A stretch of DNA of 7,764 nt, taken from contig JAGHTH010000113.1 of NCBI GenBank assembly GCA_018065365.1, positions 1-7,764 of the forward strand. The letters run 5' to 3'. This document shows, piece by piece, positions 1 through 6,811 of the stretch. Position 1 is the first letter of the stretch; every line of letters starts with the position of its first letter. The position numbers and the translations under genes were made by a program. Below the pieces are notes generated by a model that was not told the origin of the DNA, made no database searches, and saw only the letters and a list, made by a program, of their open reading frames with translations. This DNA is from Candidatus Coliplasma caballi. GTDB taxonomy: Bacteria; Bacillota; Clostridia; Oscillospirales; CAG-382.

Positions 1-123
1 AGCTTCGCCGGAAGTCTGCGCAGAAGTTGCAGGCGTTTCGGAAGACTCGTTGGTTTCCTCGCCGCATGCGACCAGGCAGACGACCATGCAAATCACGAGA
101 AACAGGGTCAAAAACTTTTTCAT
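1..123 (-). CDS. Lipoprotein, N-terminal 41 codons only (possible second solute-binding protein)
   Basis: The start ATG at 121-123 opens a frame that continues past the window edge, so only the first 41 residues are visible. They begin MKKFLTLFLVICMVV and reach a lipobox L-V-A-C with the lipidation cysteine at residue 20, followed by a Ser/Thr/Glu-rich stretch (GEETNESSETPATS). This is the usual N-terminus of a Gram-positive lipoprotein tethered outside the membrane. A ribosome binding site AAAGGAG lies 7 bases before the ATG, inside the last codons of the upstream gene, and only 4 bases separate that gene's stop from this start, so the two are almost certainly co-transcribed. The leader and linker resemble those of the solute-binding lipoprotein two genes upstream, so a second substrate-binding protein is a reasonable guess. 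No folded domain is visible to prove it. Confidence 0.8.
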   Translation of the reverse strand, partial: MKKFLTLFLVICMVVCLVACGEETNESSETPATSAQTSGEA

Positions 124-127
124 AGGT

Positions 128-2377
128 TTACTCCTTTTCTAATTTGGCTTTTGCCTTTATTTTATTTTTTCTTTTTTTAATCAGAATGACCGCAGCAGCC
201 GCGCCAAGCAAAACGACCGCACCGGCAATGATACCGACAAGCGCGCCGACAGGCAAACCGGAATCTCTTTCAGGTTTGCTCTCCTCCGGAAGCGAAGGAA
301 GATCGGAAGGATCGACAGGGATCGGCGGATGGATGTTTTCCGCTTTGACAAAGCCGTTCGATTCTCCGGATTCGATATAATACCAATCGTCGTTAATCTT
401 TGCGTAATAATCGATCTCCGAATTGATCGGAAGCGTCGCACCTACTTGATCTTTTTCGGAAACAGACTCATATAGATCGAGTTTTTCCGCGCTGACAAAC
501 TTGATAGTTTCCTGTTCTGCGTCCTTAACAAGCACGTAAACCGTTTCTTCTTCGGAATCATTGTATCCGTCCGTAACAGTCAAGGTAATCGTGTAAACGC
601 CGGGATCCATTTTTGAGGTATTGACAAGATAGAACCCGTCTCCCTCAACAACGCACGTCAAGCCGTCGGAATAGGATACATTGGAAACTTTAAGCGCATT
701 CTTTCCCGAATCGGCATCCGTAATGACGAGATTCCCGCTCTGGCGTTTGCCCGTTTCCGTAACAATGACCTGTCCGGGTTGAATGGCGGGTGCCTCGGAA
801 GTGAAAGTACCTTTGATATACTGATAGGTCAAGTCATAAATCTGTCGCTGCTCGGATCCGGCGGCGGAAGACGCGCAAGTAGTCAATCCGTTTCCACCGT
901 GATAAAGCATCATCATACCGTCGGTCATACAGCCCGTGCGATAGCCGACCGTAAGATATTTCAAATATCTTTTATAGAAATCTTTTACGTAAATATCGAC
1001 TTCAAATTCCATGCCGAGACCGTATTTCTTTGCAGACGCTGCGGAATCATCTACGGCGCCGGCCTGTACTTCTCCGGTTTCGGCGTTGTTTCTTGCAAAC
1101 GCATAGCCGCTCTGCAGAGTCGCCGCGTCAAACCCGAGATCCACGGCACGTTCATATCCGGGAGAGCAGTAATACGGGATCCAGATCGACTTCTTCCCTT
1201 TTTCATGAACGTAATCGTTGAAATCACGGATCAGGTCTTCCTCGTAATCCGTAACGGAATAACGAATGACCTCTTCGTGCCAATAAAAGCCCTTAAGTTC
1301 AATGTTCTTATACCTAAAATCTCCTATAATTTGATCGACAAAAGAACGGATGATCGCAAGACGGTTTTCACGGTTGTTCGGTTTGAATCCGTAGATCATC
1401 ACGTTTTTGCCGACATAATCGGTAAAAGCGGGAAGCGCAATAAAGACAGGGTATCTTGTGCCCTCGGGAAGCAATTTCTCGCTTATAAGCTCCCCGATCA
1501 ATGTATTCAAAGCGGACAGATTGGTGTTCGTCTGATCGCCGAACAGTTCCTCGATATAGGTCTGCCAGCCCTCGTCTTTGGAGTAGTCGTAGTTGCTCGC
1601 GCCGGAAGGCAGGAACAACATGGAATCAAACATCGTATCTTTCGATTCGCCGGACAGATCGGAATAAACGACGTACGGTTTCAGATTTTCCGACTTGAAC
1701 TTCGTAACGGTGTACATCAGAACGACGTTTCCGATCCCGTCGATCTTTTTCGCATACCCGCGATCTTCGACAGGCGCATCGGCAGAAGCGCTCTTCGCGT
1801 TTCCTGCGTCCTTGGCTCCGAAAACGGTTACTTCATCACAGAATACGTAGCAATCCGTCGCCATCATAACGCGAACGTAGCGTGCTTTATAAGAAGCGTC
1901 AAGGTCAATCTTCTTTTCAACCAGAATCGAGGAAGGATTCACAATCGTTTTGGGATCGTCAAGCGTTCCGACGGTCGCAAACTGTTTTCCGTCTTCGGAA
2001 ACGGCAACCTTAAAATAGCGCGGCGCGTAAACACCCGCTGCCTTCTGCTGCAGGAAATGAACGCTGACGCCGGAAACCGCGCAGACCGATTCCAGATCGA
2101 TCGTAACGTATGCCGCCATACCGCGATACAGTTTGAGAAACGCTCCGTCGCTTGTACTTGCTGACCTTGCGATCTTACCGTCGGTCAGTTTGTCTTCGTC
2201 TTGATACGCTCTCGCAGGGAAAGCGCTGTCAATCGACGTTTCGTAAGTAACCGTATATTTCTTTCCGACCGAAAGAATATTGCTTTCTTCCGCTCTTGTA
2301 CCGACGATCAAAACAGATGCACATCCCAACAATAAAATTGCGGCAAGAATAAAGGTAATGACTCTTTTTGCTTTCAT
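128..2377 (-). CDS. Membrane-anchored DUF4855 multidomain surface protein
   Basis: A 749-residue exported protein of unknown function. Residue numbers count from the ATG at 2375-2377. Residues 4-29 are a hydrophobic export signal ending in TRAEES. Residues about 31-188 look like an F5/8-type (discoidin-like) beta-sandwich, with KLTDG, YVTIDL, YFKVAVSEDGKQF, ARYVRV and a closing DEVTVFG. Residues about 213-525 match the DUF4855 pattern: LMYTVTKF near its start, MLFLPSG, GFYWHEEV at 363-370, then SIWIPYYCSPGY and GFDAATLQSGYAF. I read this as a TIM-barrel-like fold, with E368/E369 as candidate acidic residues (inference). A cadherin/Ig-like repeat (about 530-620, PGVYTITLTVTDGYND) and an SH3-like repeat (about 624-682) follow, then a Pro-rich linker, a membrane helix (709-733) and a Lys-rich cytoplasmic tail. 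It sits between two lipoprotein genes in a tight operon, which suggests a role in extracellular glycan or cell-wall handling. An in-frame ATG at 2387-2389 would add four residues and overlap the upstream stop by one base. Confidence 0.88.
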   Translation of the reverse strand: MKAKRVITFILAAILLLGCASVLIVGTRAEESNILSVGKKYTVTYETSIDSAFPARAYQDEDKLTDGKIARSASTSDGAFLKLYRGMAAYVTIDLESVCAVSGVSVHFLQQKAAGVYAPRYFKVAVSEDGKQFATVGTLDDPKTIVNPSSILVEKKIDLDASYKARYVRVMMATDCYVFCDEVTVFGAKDAGNAKSASADAPVEDRGYAKKIDGIGNVVLMYTVTKFKSENLKPYVVYSDLSGESKDTMFDSMLFLPSGASNYDYSKDEGWQTYIEELFGDQTNTNLSALNTLIGELISEKLLPEGTRYPVFIALPAFTDYVGKNVMIYGFKPNNRENRLAIIRSFVDQIIGDFRYKNIELKGFYWHEEVIRYSVTDYEEDLIRDFNDYVHEKGKKSIWIPYYCSPGYERAVDLGFDAATLQSGYAFARNNAETGEVQAGAVDDSAASAKKYGLGMEFEVDIYVKDFYKRYLKYLTVGYRTGCMTDGMMMLYHGGNGLTTCASSAAGSEQRQIYDLTYQYIKGTFTSEAPAIQPGQVIVTETGKRQSGNLVITDADSGKNALKVSNVSYSDGLTCVVEGDGFYLVNTSKMDPGVYTITLTVTDGYNDSEEETVYVLVKDAEQETIKFVSAEKLDLYESVSEKDQVGATLPINSEIDYYAKINDDWYYIESGESNGFVKAENIHPPIPVDPSDLPSLPEESKPERDSGLPVGALVGIIAGAVVLLGAAAAVILIKKRKNKIKAKAKLEKE

Positions 2378-2383
2378 ACAATT

Positions 2384-2387
2384 CCTC
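2384..2387 (-). promoter_or_regulatory. Ribosome binding site that decides the DUF4855 gene start
   Basis: GAGG (within GAGGAA) lies 6 bases before the ATG at 2375-2377, giving the start MKAKRV. The alternative in-frame ATG at 2387-2389 has no purine-rich site before it and could only be used by coupling to termination of the upstream gene, whose TAA overlaps it by one base (TAATG). The shorter start also gives a conventional signal peptide with Lys/Arg at the front. Confidence 0.6.
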
Positions 2388-2388
2388 A

Positions 2389-3900
2389 TTAAGTCACGGA
2401 CTTCTGATATGCGTCCACAGTGGCCTGCATATCGTTGGCAACCGCGTCTTTGATTTTATCCCATGCCGAGATCAGGGTATTGGATGCGGAATTCGCAATG
2501 ACGTTTCCGTAAAAACCGATCAGCGCACCGTTAGCCCAGTTGAACATGGAACCGAGGTCATAAAAACGATTGCCATAGATCAGATCCAGCATACGAGCGT
2601 CGTCGTTATCGGTCAGCGCCTGCAATTGAAGTGTTTGCGAATAGTAAGCGTTGGTAACATCCTCGCTGTAACAGCCAAGCGCCTGCAAAAGCGCACAGGT
2701 CGCGTCGAGATTCTCGGTGTTGTTTACCGGAATGCCGATCACGGAGGACTGATAGCGGTTGACCGCGCTGTAATAGTGTTCCTGCGATTCATCAAGAAGC
2801 GGGATCGGAAGCACGCCGAAATCAAAGGAGAGTCCCTGTGCCATGCTCTTGAGAATGGAAATCGAAGAAGACGTCGTATTGTAGAACAAACCTCTGCCGT
2901 TGACAAACATTTCTTCCAGTTCGGCAAAGCCGTAAGACGAAGGGTTGCTTCCCTGCCCGATAATCAGTTCCGCGCGCTGCGTGATCTGTTTGTTCGACAT
3001 CAGACGGTAAACCTTATCGAAAATCTCAACGCCGCGTTCAGAATCGACGTTCAGTTTGAAATATCCGGTGCTGTCGTCAATATCCGCCATCGCAAGATTG
3101 CAGCCGTTGACAAGAATGGTCGCGCCGTAAGCATGAGAAAGGTTCCCGTACGTCGCGTAAAAATCCCAGTTGCCGTATTCGCTGACGTGCGAAGCTTCCT
3201 TGCACATCGCTTCAAACGTATCAAGCGTAAACTTATGATCGTCAACAAGCCGATACAGATCGCCGTAATTGTCTTTCAGCGTCTGATCATCGTCATACAT
3301 CTGTTTGTTGAACAAGTACAAATACGTATTGTCGTCATCGGTGATCAAAGCATCACCGCAAAGGAAATAATGCTTCCCCGCGATTGAAAGCGAATCCATC
3401 GCTTCTTTGTTCCACCATGCCTTATCCAGATCCAAAAGATCATCAACGGACCAGAAAAACGATTCCGTAACGCTTTGCACCATCGAATCGACGGAGTCGC
3501 AAACAAGGTCGTAGGTCGAAAGACCGGACTCAAAAGCGTTGCGCAATTCCGTCAAAGGATATTTGACCGGAGTCAGTTGGATCGTCAGACCGTACTTTTC
3601 TTCGATCAGATCGTTTCTTGCACGGACCGCTTCATTGACCGCGGTAAACTTGCTTTCTTCTTCGGGGCAGAACTGCAATTCGCCGTAAGTATGCCGAGCA
3701 GTTTCTACGCAAAGGATATTCAACGTCTTTTCTTCATAAAAATCCGGATAAGGAAAATCTTTGGAAGCGTCGTGAGATTCCTCCGAAGACGTTTCCCCTT
3801 CGGAAGAAGAATCTTCCGTTTTCTCGCCGCAGGAAGCAAAGGAAGCCAAGCACAACGATACCGTCAGCAACAGGCAGAGAAAAACAGTCAGTTTTTTCAA
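2389..3900 (-). CDS. Extracellular solute-binding lipoprotein (ABC transporter substrate-binding protein, family 1-like)
   Basis: A 503-residue exported binding protein. The leader (residues 1-23) starts MKKLTVFLCLLL and ends in F-A-S-C, with the lipidation cysteine at residue 24, so the mature protein should be tethered to the outer face of the membrane. A Ser/Glu-rich linker (about 26-48) precedes the folded part. That part opens with KTLNILCVE and has features of the large family 1 solute-binding proteins: NDLIEEKYGLTIQL, YDLVCDSVDSM, a hinge-like region around NKQMYDDD, FDFGVLPIPLLDESQ and YYSAVNRYQSSVIGIP. These proteins deliver sugars, oligosaccharides or peptides to an ABC permease. 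The ligand cannot be told here, and no permease or ATPase gene is in view. Translation starts at TTG (3898-3900), supported by GGAGG six bases upstream; no in-frame ATG lies near. It heads the operon with the DUF4855 gene and the next lipoprotein, and has its own strong promoter. Confidence 0.88.
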   Translation of the reverse strand: MKKLTVFLCLLLTVSLCLASFASCGEKTEDSSSEGETSSEESHDASKDFPYPDFYEEKTLNILCVETARHTYGELQFCPEEESKFTAVNEAVRARNDLIEEKYGLTIQLTPVKYPLTELRNAFESGLSTYDLVCDSVDSMVQSVTESFFWSVDDLLDLDKAWWNKEAMDSLSIAGKHYFLCGDALITDDDNTYLYLFNKQMYDDDQTLKDNYGDLYRLVDDHKFTLDTFEAMCKEASHVSEYGNWDFYATYGNLSHAYGATILVNGCNLAMADIDDSTGYFKLNVDSERGVEIFDKVYRLMSNKQITQRAELIIGQGSNPSSYGFAELEEMFVNGRGLFYNTTSSSISILKSMAQGLSFDFGVLPIPLLDESQEHYYSAVNRYQSSVIGIPVNNTENLDATCALLQALGCYSEDVTNAYYSQTLQLQALTDNDDARMLDLIYGNRFYDLGSMFNWANGALIGFYGNVIANSASNTLISAWDKIKDAVANDMQATVDAYQKSVT

Positions 3901-3906
3901 AGCAAA

Positions 3907-3911
3907 CCTCC
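3907..3911 (-). promoter_or_regulatory. Ribosome binding site supporting a TTG start
   Basis: A perfect GGAGG lies 6 bases before the TTG at 3898-3900. With the Met-Lys-Lys signal-peptide start that follows, this makes TTG the start of the solute-binding protein gene. A TTG start may lower translation compared with ATG. Confidence 0.75.
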
Positions 3912-3928
3912 GGATAAACAGAAAATAA

Positions 3929-3998
3929 AAGAATAAATGTATTCCTTACTTTTTTCTATTATAACATATAGAAAATAGCAATTTCAACATTTATTCTT
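3929..3998. repeat. 70-bp imperfect palindrome of two concentric inverted repeats over a promoter
   Basis: The outer arms are perfect 12-mers: AAGAATAAATGT at 3929-3940 and its exact reverse complement at 3987-3998. The inner arms are perfect 8-mers: TTTTCTAT at 3952-3959 and ATAGAAAA at 3968-3975. Both pairs share the same dyad axis, between 3963 and 3964. Across the whole element 24 of 35 base pairs are self-complementary. It lies in the 112-base gap between the aminotransferase gene and the solute-binding protein gene and covers the latter's promoter. It could be a compound operator, a small mobile-element remnant, or a hairpin in read-through RNA. No target-site duplication is evident at its ends. 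Confidence 0.85.
3958..3987 (-). promoter_or_regulatory. SigA-type promoter of the surface-protein operon, with extended -10
   Basis: Read on the minus strand, TTGAAA (3982-3987) is followed by an 18-base spacer and a perfect TATAAT (3958-3963). The -10 box is preceded by TGT, an extended -10 (TGnTATAAT). Transcription should start near 3951, leaving a leader of about 50 bases before the TTG start codon. The promoter is embedded in the 70-bp palindrome: the -35 box shares one base with an outer arm, and two bases of the -10 box fall in an inner arm. A bound regulator or an extruded cruciform would therefore affect it directly. Confidence 0.8.
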
Positions 3999-4012
3999 CT
4001 GAAAACATCGGG

Positions 4013-5266
4013 TTATTTTTGTGCAATTTGCTCGCGTTCGCAAATCGCGAGTTTAATGCAGCAGCAAAGCAGCGGAGCCGCTTCGGCAAGTTCGTTCAAA
4101 GACGGGTATGTCGGAGCGATACGAAGAACGTTATCGTTCGGATCTTTTCCGTACGGGAACGGCGCGCCCGCTTTCGTCAGCACCAGACCGGCGCCGGCGG
4201 CAAGTTCTTCCACGCGCTTTGCCGTTCCGTTCGGCAGCGTCATACAGATGAAATATCCGCCGTTCGGTTTGGTCCATTGAACGTTTTCGAGCGGGCCGAG
4301 TTCTTCTTCAAACACGCGGTACAAAAGATAAAACTTCGGTGCGATAATGCTGCGATGCACCTGCATCTGCGCTTTTACGTCATCGACCGTCCGGAATACC
4401 TTGGAATGCCGCAGCTGATTCAGCTTATCATGGCCGATCGTCTGGAATTTCATTTCCTGAAGGATCCGATTGATGTTATTCCGGCTGGACGCCATACAGG
4501 AGATCCCGGCGCCGGAATACGAGATTTTGGAAGTGGACATAAACTCCAAGAACAGATCGTCATTCCCGTACTTTTCCGCTTCCTCAAAGATGTTTAACAG
4601 TTGATCCGGCGTATCCGTCAAGTCGTGAACGATATACGCGTTATCCCAGAACACGCGAAAGTCTTTTGCCGCCGGCTTGAGCTGCGCGAAACGGCGAACG
4701 ACTTCATCGGAGTAGGTCGTTCCGGTCGGATTCGCATATTTCGGCACACACCAGATCCCTTTGATCGTTTCATCTTCTGAAACCAGCTTTTCCACAAGAT
4801 CCATATCCGGTCCGTCTTTCAAAAGCGGAACATTGATCATGTTGATGCCGAAAAACTCACACATCGCAAAGTGGCGATCATATCCCGGCACAGGACAAAG
4901 GAACGAAATCTGATCGTACTTGCACCAGGGCTTACATCCTTCCTTGACGCCGTGGAGCATCGCACGTGCAAGCACGTCAAACATCATGTTCAGACTGGAA
5001 TTCCCTCCGACAATCACTTGCTCCATCGAAACGCCCATCAAATTACCGAACAGGCGGCGCATCTCATTAATGCCTTCCAACCCGCCGTAATTACGGCAAT
5101 CCGTTCCGGTTTCGGAAAAACATTGATCGTTATGCGTAACGACCGTCAGAATGCGGGACATCGTTCCAAGCTGCTCCGGCGAGGGTTTCCCGCGGGACAT
5201 ATCCAACTTTTTCCCTTTTGCTTTGATGGTTTCGTATTGTGCGAGTAAAGCGTTGTAATCCAGCAT
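4013..5266 (-). CDS. PLP-dependent aminotransferase, aspartate aminotransferase class Ic type
   Basis: A 417-residue cytoplasmic fold-type I aminotransferase. It most resembles the class Ic aspartate aminotransferases (the type described from Corynebacterium), which interconvert aspartate and 2-oxoglutarate with oxaloacetate and glutamate. Motifs in order: SRGKPSPEQ (24-32), RNYGGLEG (58-65), VGGNSSLNMM (86-95, cofactor phosphate region), PVPGYDRH (125-132), NPTG (179-182), WDNAY (207-211, with D208 facing the pyridine nitrogen and Y211), STSKISYSGAG (244-254, Schiff-base Lys about 247), NGGYF (335-339) and LRIAPTYPS (381-389, with carboxylate-binding Arg about 382). Length and order are those of a complete enzyme. 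The ATG at 5264-5266 is preceded by AGGAG about 8 bases upstream. It lies 31 bases after asnS with no promoter between, so it is probably co-transcribed. Substrate preference is inferred from family resemblance only; another amino acid is possible. Confidence 0.9.
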   Translation of the reverse strand: MLDYNALLAQYETIKAKGKKLDMSRGKPSPEQLGTMSRILTVVTHNDQCFSETGTDCRNYGGLEGINEMRRLFGNLMGVSMEQVIVGGNSSLNMMFDVLARAMLHGVKEGCKPWCKYDQISFLCPVPGYDRHFAMCEFFGINMINVPLLKDGPDMDLVEKLVSEDETIKGIWCVPKYANPTGTTYSDEVVRRFAQLKPAAKDFRVFWDNAYIVHDLTDTPDQLLNIFEEAEKYGNDDLFLEFMSTSKISYSGAGISCMASSRNNINRILQEMKFQTIGHDKLNQLRHSKVFRTVDDVKAQMQVHRSIIAPKFYLLYRVFEEELGPLENVQWTKPNGGYFICMTLPNGTAKRVEELAAGAGLVLTKAGAPFPYGKDPNDNVLRIAPTYPSLNELAEAAPLLCCCIKLAICEREQIAQK

Positions 5267-5297
5267 AAATGGCGCTCCTGTGGGTTAGAATCAAAAA

Positions 5298-6704
5298 TCA
5301 GAATTCCGCGCTGCCCGTTACGCGAGGGAACAGTTCAACGTCGCGGATGTTGGAGATACCGGTCAAATACATAATCAAACGCTCGAAGCCGAGACCGTAT
5401 CCCGCGTGTTTGACACCGCCGTATCTGCGAAGGTCGAGATACCACCAGTAGTCTTCTTTCTTCAAGCCAAGTTCTTCCATACGCGCTTCCAGCATATCAA
5501 GACGCTCCTCACGCTGAGAGCCGCCGATCAGTTCGCCGACGCCGGGGACCAACATATCCGCAGCGGCAACTGTCTTGCCGTCGTCATTCAGACGCATATA
5601 GAAAGACTTAATTTCTTTCGGATAATCCGTAACGAAAACGGGGCGTTCAAAGATCTTTTCGGTCAGATATCGCTCGTGCTCGGTCTGCAAATCGCAGCCC
5701 CACGAAACAGGATATTCAAATTTCTGGCCACTCTCCTCAAGCAAGCGGATCGCTTCGGTATAAGAGCAGCGCGCAAACGGCGTGTTCGCGACAAAGTTCA
5801 AACGTTCCAGCAATCCCTTGTCAACGAACTTATTGAAAAAGTCAAGTTCCGCCGGGCATACTTCCATGACGTGTTTGATGACAAACCGCGTCATTTCTTC
5901 TGCGAGATCCATATAGTCTTCCAGATCGGCAAAAGCGATCTCCGGCTCGATCATCCAGAATTCCGCGGCATGACGGGGCGTATTGGAAACTTCCGCGCGG
6001 AACGTCGGCCCAAACGTATAGACGTTGGCGTACGCAAGTGCGAAACATTCCGCTTCCAGCTGACCGGAAACGGTCAAGCCGGTGGGCTTTCCGAAAAAGT
6101 CTTTGGAAAAATCGACCGATCCGTCCTCTTTGCGCGGCGGCTCGGCAGCGTCCAGCGTGGTAACGCGGAACATTTCGCCCGCGCCCTCGCAGTCGCTTGC
6201 CGTGATCAGCGGCGTGTTGACGTACACGAACCCTTTTTCCGCAAAAAACGCGTGAATTGCCTGCGCGGCAACGGAACGAACGCGGAACACGGCGTTAAAC
6301 GTGTTTGCACGCGGGCGCAGGTGCGCGATCGTACGAAGATATTCAAACGTATGACGTTTGGGCTGCAGCGGATACTCGGGAGAAGACGCGCCGGACACTT
6401 CGATCGCGGTCGCCTTGATCTCAAAGGGCTGTTTTGCGTCCGGTGTCAATTCAAGAACGCCGTCCACCAAAAACGACGCGCCGATATTCTGCTTTGCGAT
6501 CGTCTTGTAGTTTTCGAGTTTCGCATCCTCAAATACGATCTGAATATTCTTGAAGCAGGTACCGTCGTTCAGTTCAATAAAGCCAAACGTATTGGAGGAA
6601 CGAATGCTCCTCGCCCAGCCGCCGACTTTGACGGTTTTGCCTGCATATTGCTCCGGAGAAGCGAAAATATCGCACACCGAAGTCAGTTGTTTCTTGATAG
6701 CCAT
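5298..6704 (-). CDS. asnS: Asparaginyl-tRNA synthetase
   Basis: A 468-residue class IIb aminoacyl-tRNA synthetase that joins asparagine to tRNA-Asn in the cytoplasm using ATP. Residues about 20-105 form the N-terminal OB-fold anticodon-binding domain (VKVGGWARSIRSSNTFGFIE). The catalytic core contains motif 1 (about 150-166, ending YVNTP), motif 2 (FRAEVSN at 235-241 through WMIEPE at 250-255) and motif 3 (GLGFERL at 437-443, with Arg 442 for ATP). The stretch TVSGQLEAECFALA followed by VYTFGPTFRAE distinguishes asparaginyl from aspartyl enzymes. The ending ELFPRVTGSAEF is close to the usual C-terminus. Length fits the family. The ATG at 6702-6704 has GGAGG six bases upstream. The gene opens a two-gene operon with the aminotransferase, and its own promoter lies just upstream. 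The predicted leader of about 20 bases is too short for a T-box. Confidence 0.97.
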   Translation of the reverse strand: MAIKKQLTSVCDIFASPEQYAGKTVKVGGWARSIRSSNTFGFIELNDGTCFKNIQIVFEDAKLENYKTIAKQNIGASFLVDGVLELTPDAKQPFEIKATAIEVSGASSPEYPLQPKRHTFEYLRTIAHLRPRANTFNAVFRVRSVAAQAIHAFFAEKGFVYVNTPLITASDCEGAGEMFRVTTLDAAEPPRKEDGSVDFSKDFFGKPTGLTVSGQLEAECFALAYANVYTFGPTFRAEVSNTPRHAAEFWMIEPEIAFADLEDYMDLAEEMTRFVIKHVMEVCPAELDFFNKFVDKGLLERLNFVANTPFARCSYTEAIRLLEESGQKFEYPVSWGCDLQTEHERYLTEKIFERPVFVTDYPKEIKSFYMRLNDDGKTVAAADMLVPGVGELIGGSQREERLDMLEARMEELGLKKEDYWWYLDLRRYGGVKHAGYGLGFERLIMYLTGISNIRDVELFPRVTGSAEF

Positions 6705-6729
6705 AACGTACCTCCGTTATTTTTCACTT

Positions 6730-6758
6730 ATTATAGCACTTTTCTTTTGCTCTTTCAA
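6730..6758 (-). promoter_or_regulatory. SigA-type promoter of asnS
   Basis: On the minus strand TTGAAA (6753-6758), a 17-base spacer and a perfect TATAAT (6730-6735) form a near-consensus vegetative promoter. Start of transcription is expected near 6723, about 20 bases before the asnS ATG. The -35 hexamer sits exactly in the middle of a 22-bp palindrome. Confidence 0.8.
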
Positions 6759-6766
6759 GAGCAAAA
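6745..6766. repeat. 22-bp palindrome centred on the asnS -35 box (candidate operator)
   Basis: Perfect 10-base arms (TTTTGCTCTT at 6745-6754 and AAGAGCAAAA at 6757-6766) are separated by two bases. The axis, between 6755 and 6756, coincides with the centre of the -35 hexamer at 6753-6758. A dimeric DNA-binding protein here would block the promoter. It is not a convincing terminator: on the minus strand the 3' arm is followed by GAAAAG, and on the plus strand TGAA separates it from the T run. Confidence 0.75.
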
Positions 6767-6790
6767 TGAATTTTTTGTTTTGAATTTCGG

Positions 6791-6811
6791 GTAAAAATTT
6801 CAATTTTTTAC
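6791..6811. repeat. AT-rich 7-bp inverted repeat in the asnS upstream gap
   Basis: GTAAAAA and TTTTTAC form perfect 7-base arms around a 7-base centre. It lies between the membrane-protein stop and the asnS promoter. With so few G/C pairs it may be chance. No T run follows that would make it a terminator. Confidence 0.4.

Noticed and set aside
779..2164. 461-codon plus-strand open frame opposite the DUF4855 gene
   Set aside because: It is in exact antisense register with a clearly real gene, its product has no recognisable domain, and its length is explained by avoidance of TTA, CTA and TCA codons in the sense gene.
2368..3387. 339-codon plus-strand open frame opposite the solute-binding protein
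   Set aside because: Same antisense register artefact; no ribosome binding site or domain supports it.
3971..3990. Possible CcpA cre site near the -35 of the surface operon
   Set aside because: The segment TGAAATTGCTATTTT on the minus strand departs from the cre consensus at about three key positions, including the central CG.
4031..4051. CTCGCG / CGCGAG inverted repeat near the aminotransferase 3' end, considered as a terminator
   Set aside because: It lies inside the coding sequence and is followed on the minus strand by CAAATTGCAC with no T run.
6745..6766. asnS palindrome considered as a rho-independent terminator of the upstream membrane-protein gene
   Set aside because: The arms are T-rich then A-rich, the reverse of a terminator in either direction; no adjacent T run follows on the minus strand, and the promoter overlaps it.
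5406..6794. 462-codon plus-strand open frame opposite asnS
   Set aside because: asnS is unmistakable. The antisense product is Arg/Phe-rich with no family features and in exact antisense register.
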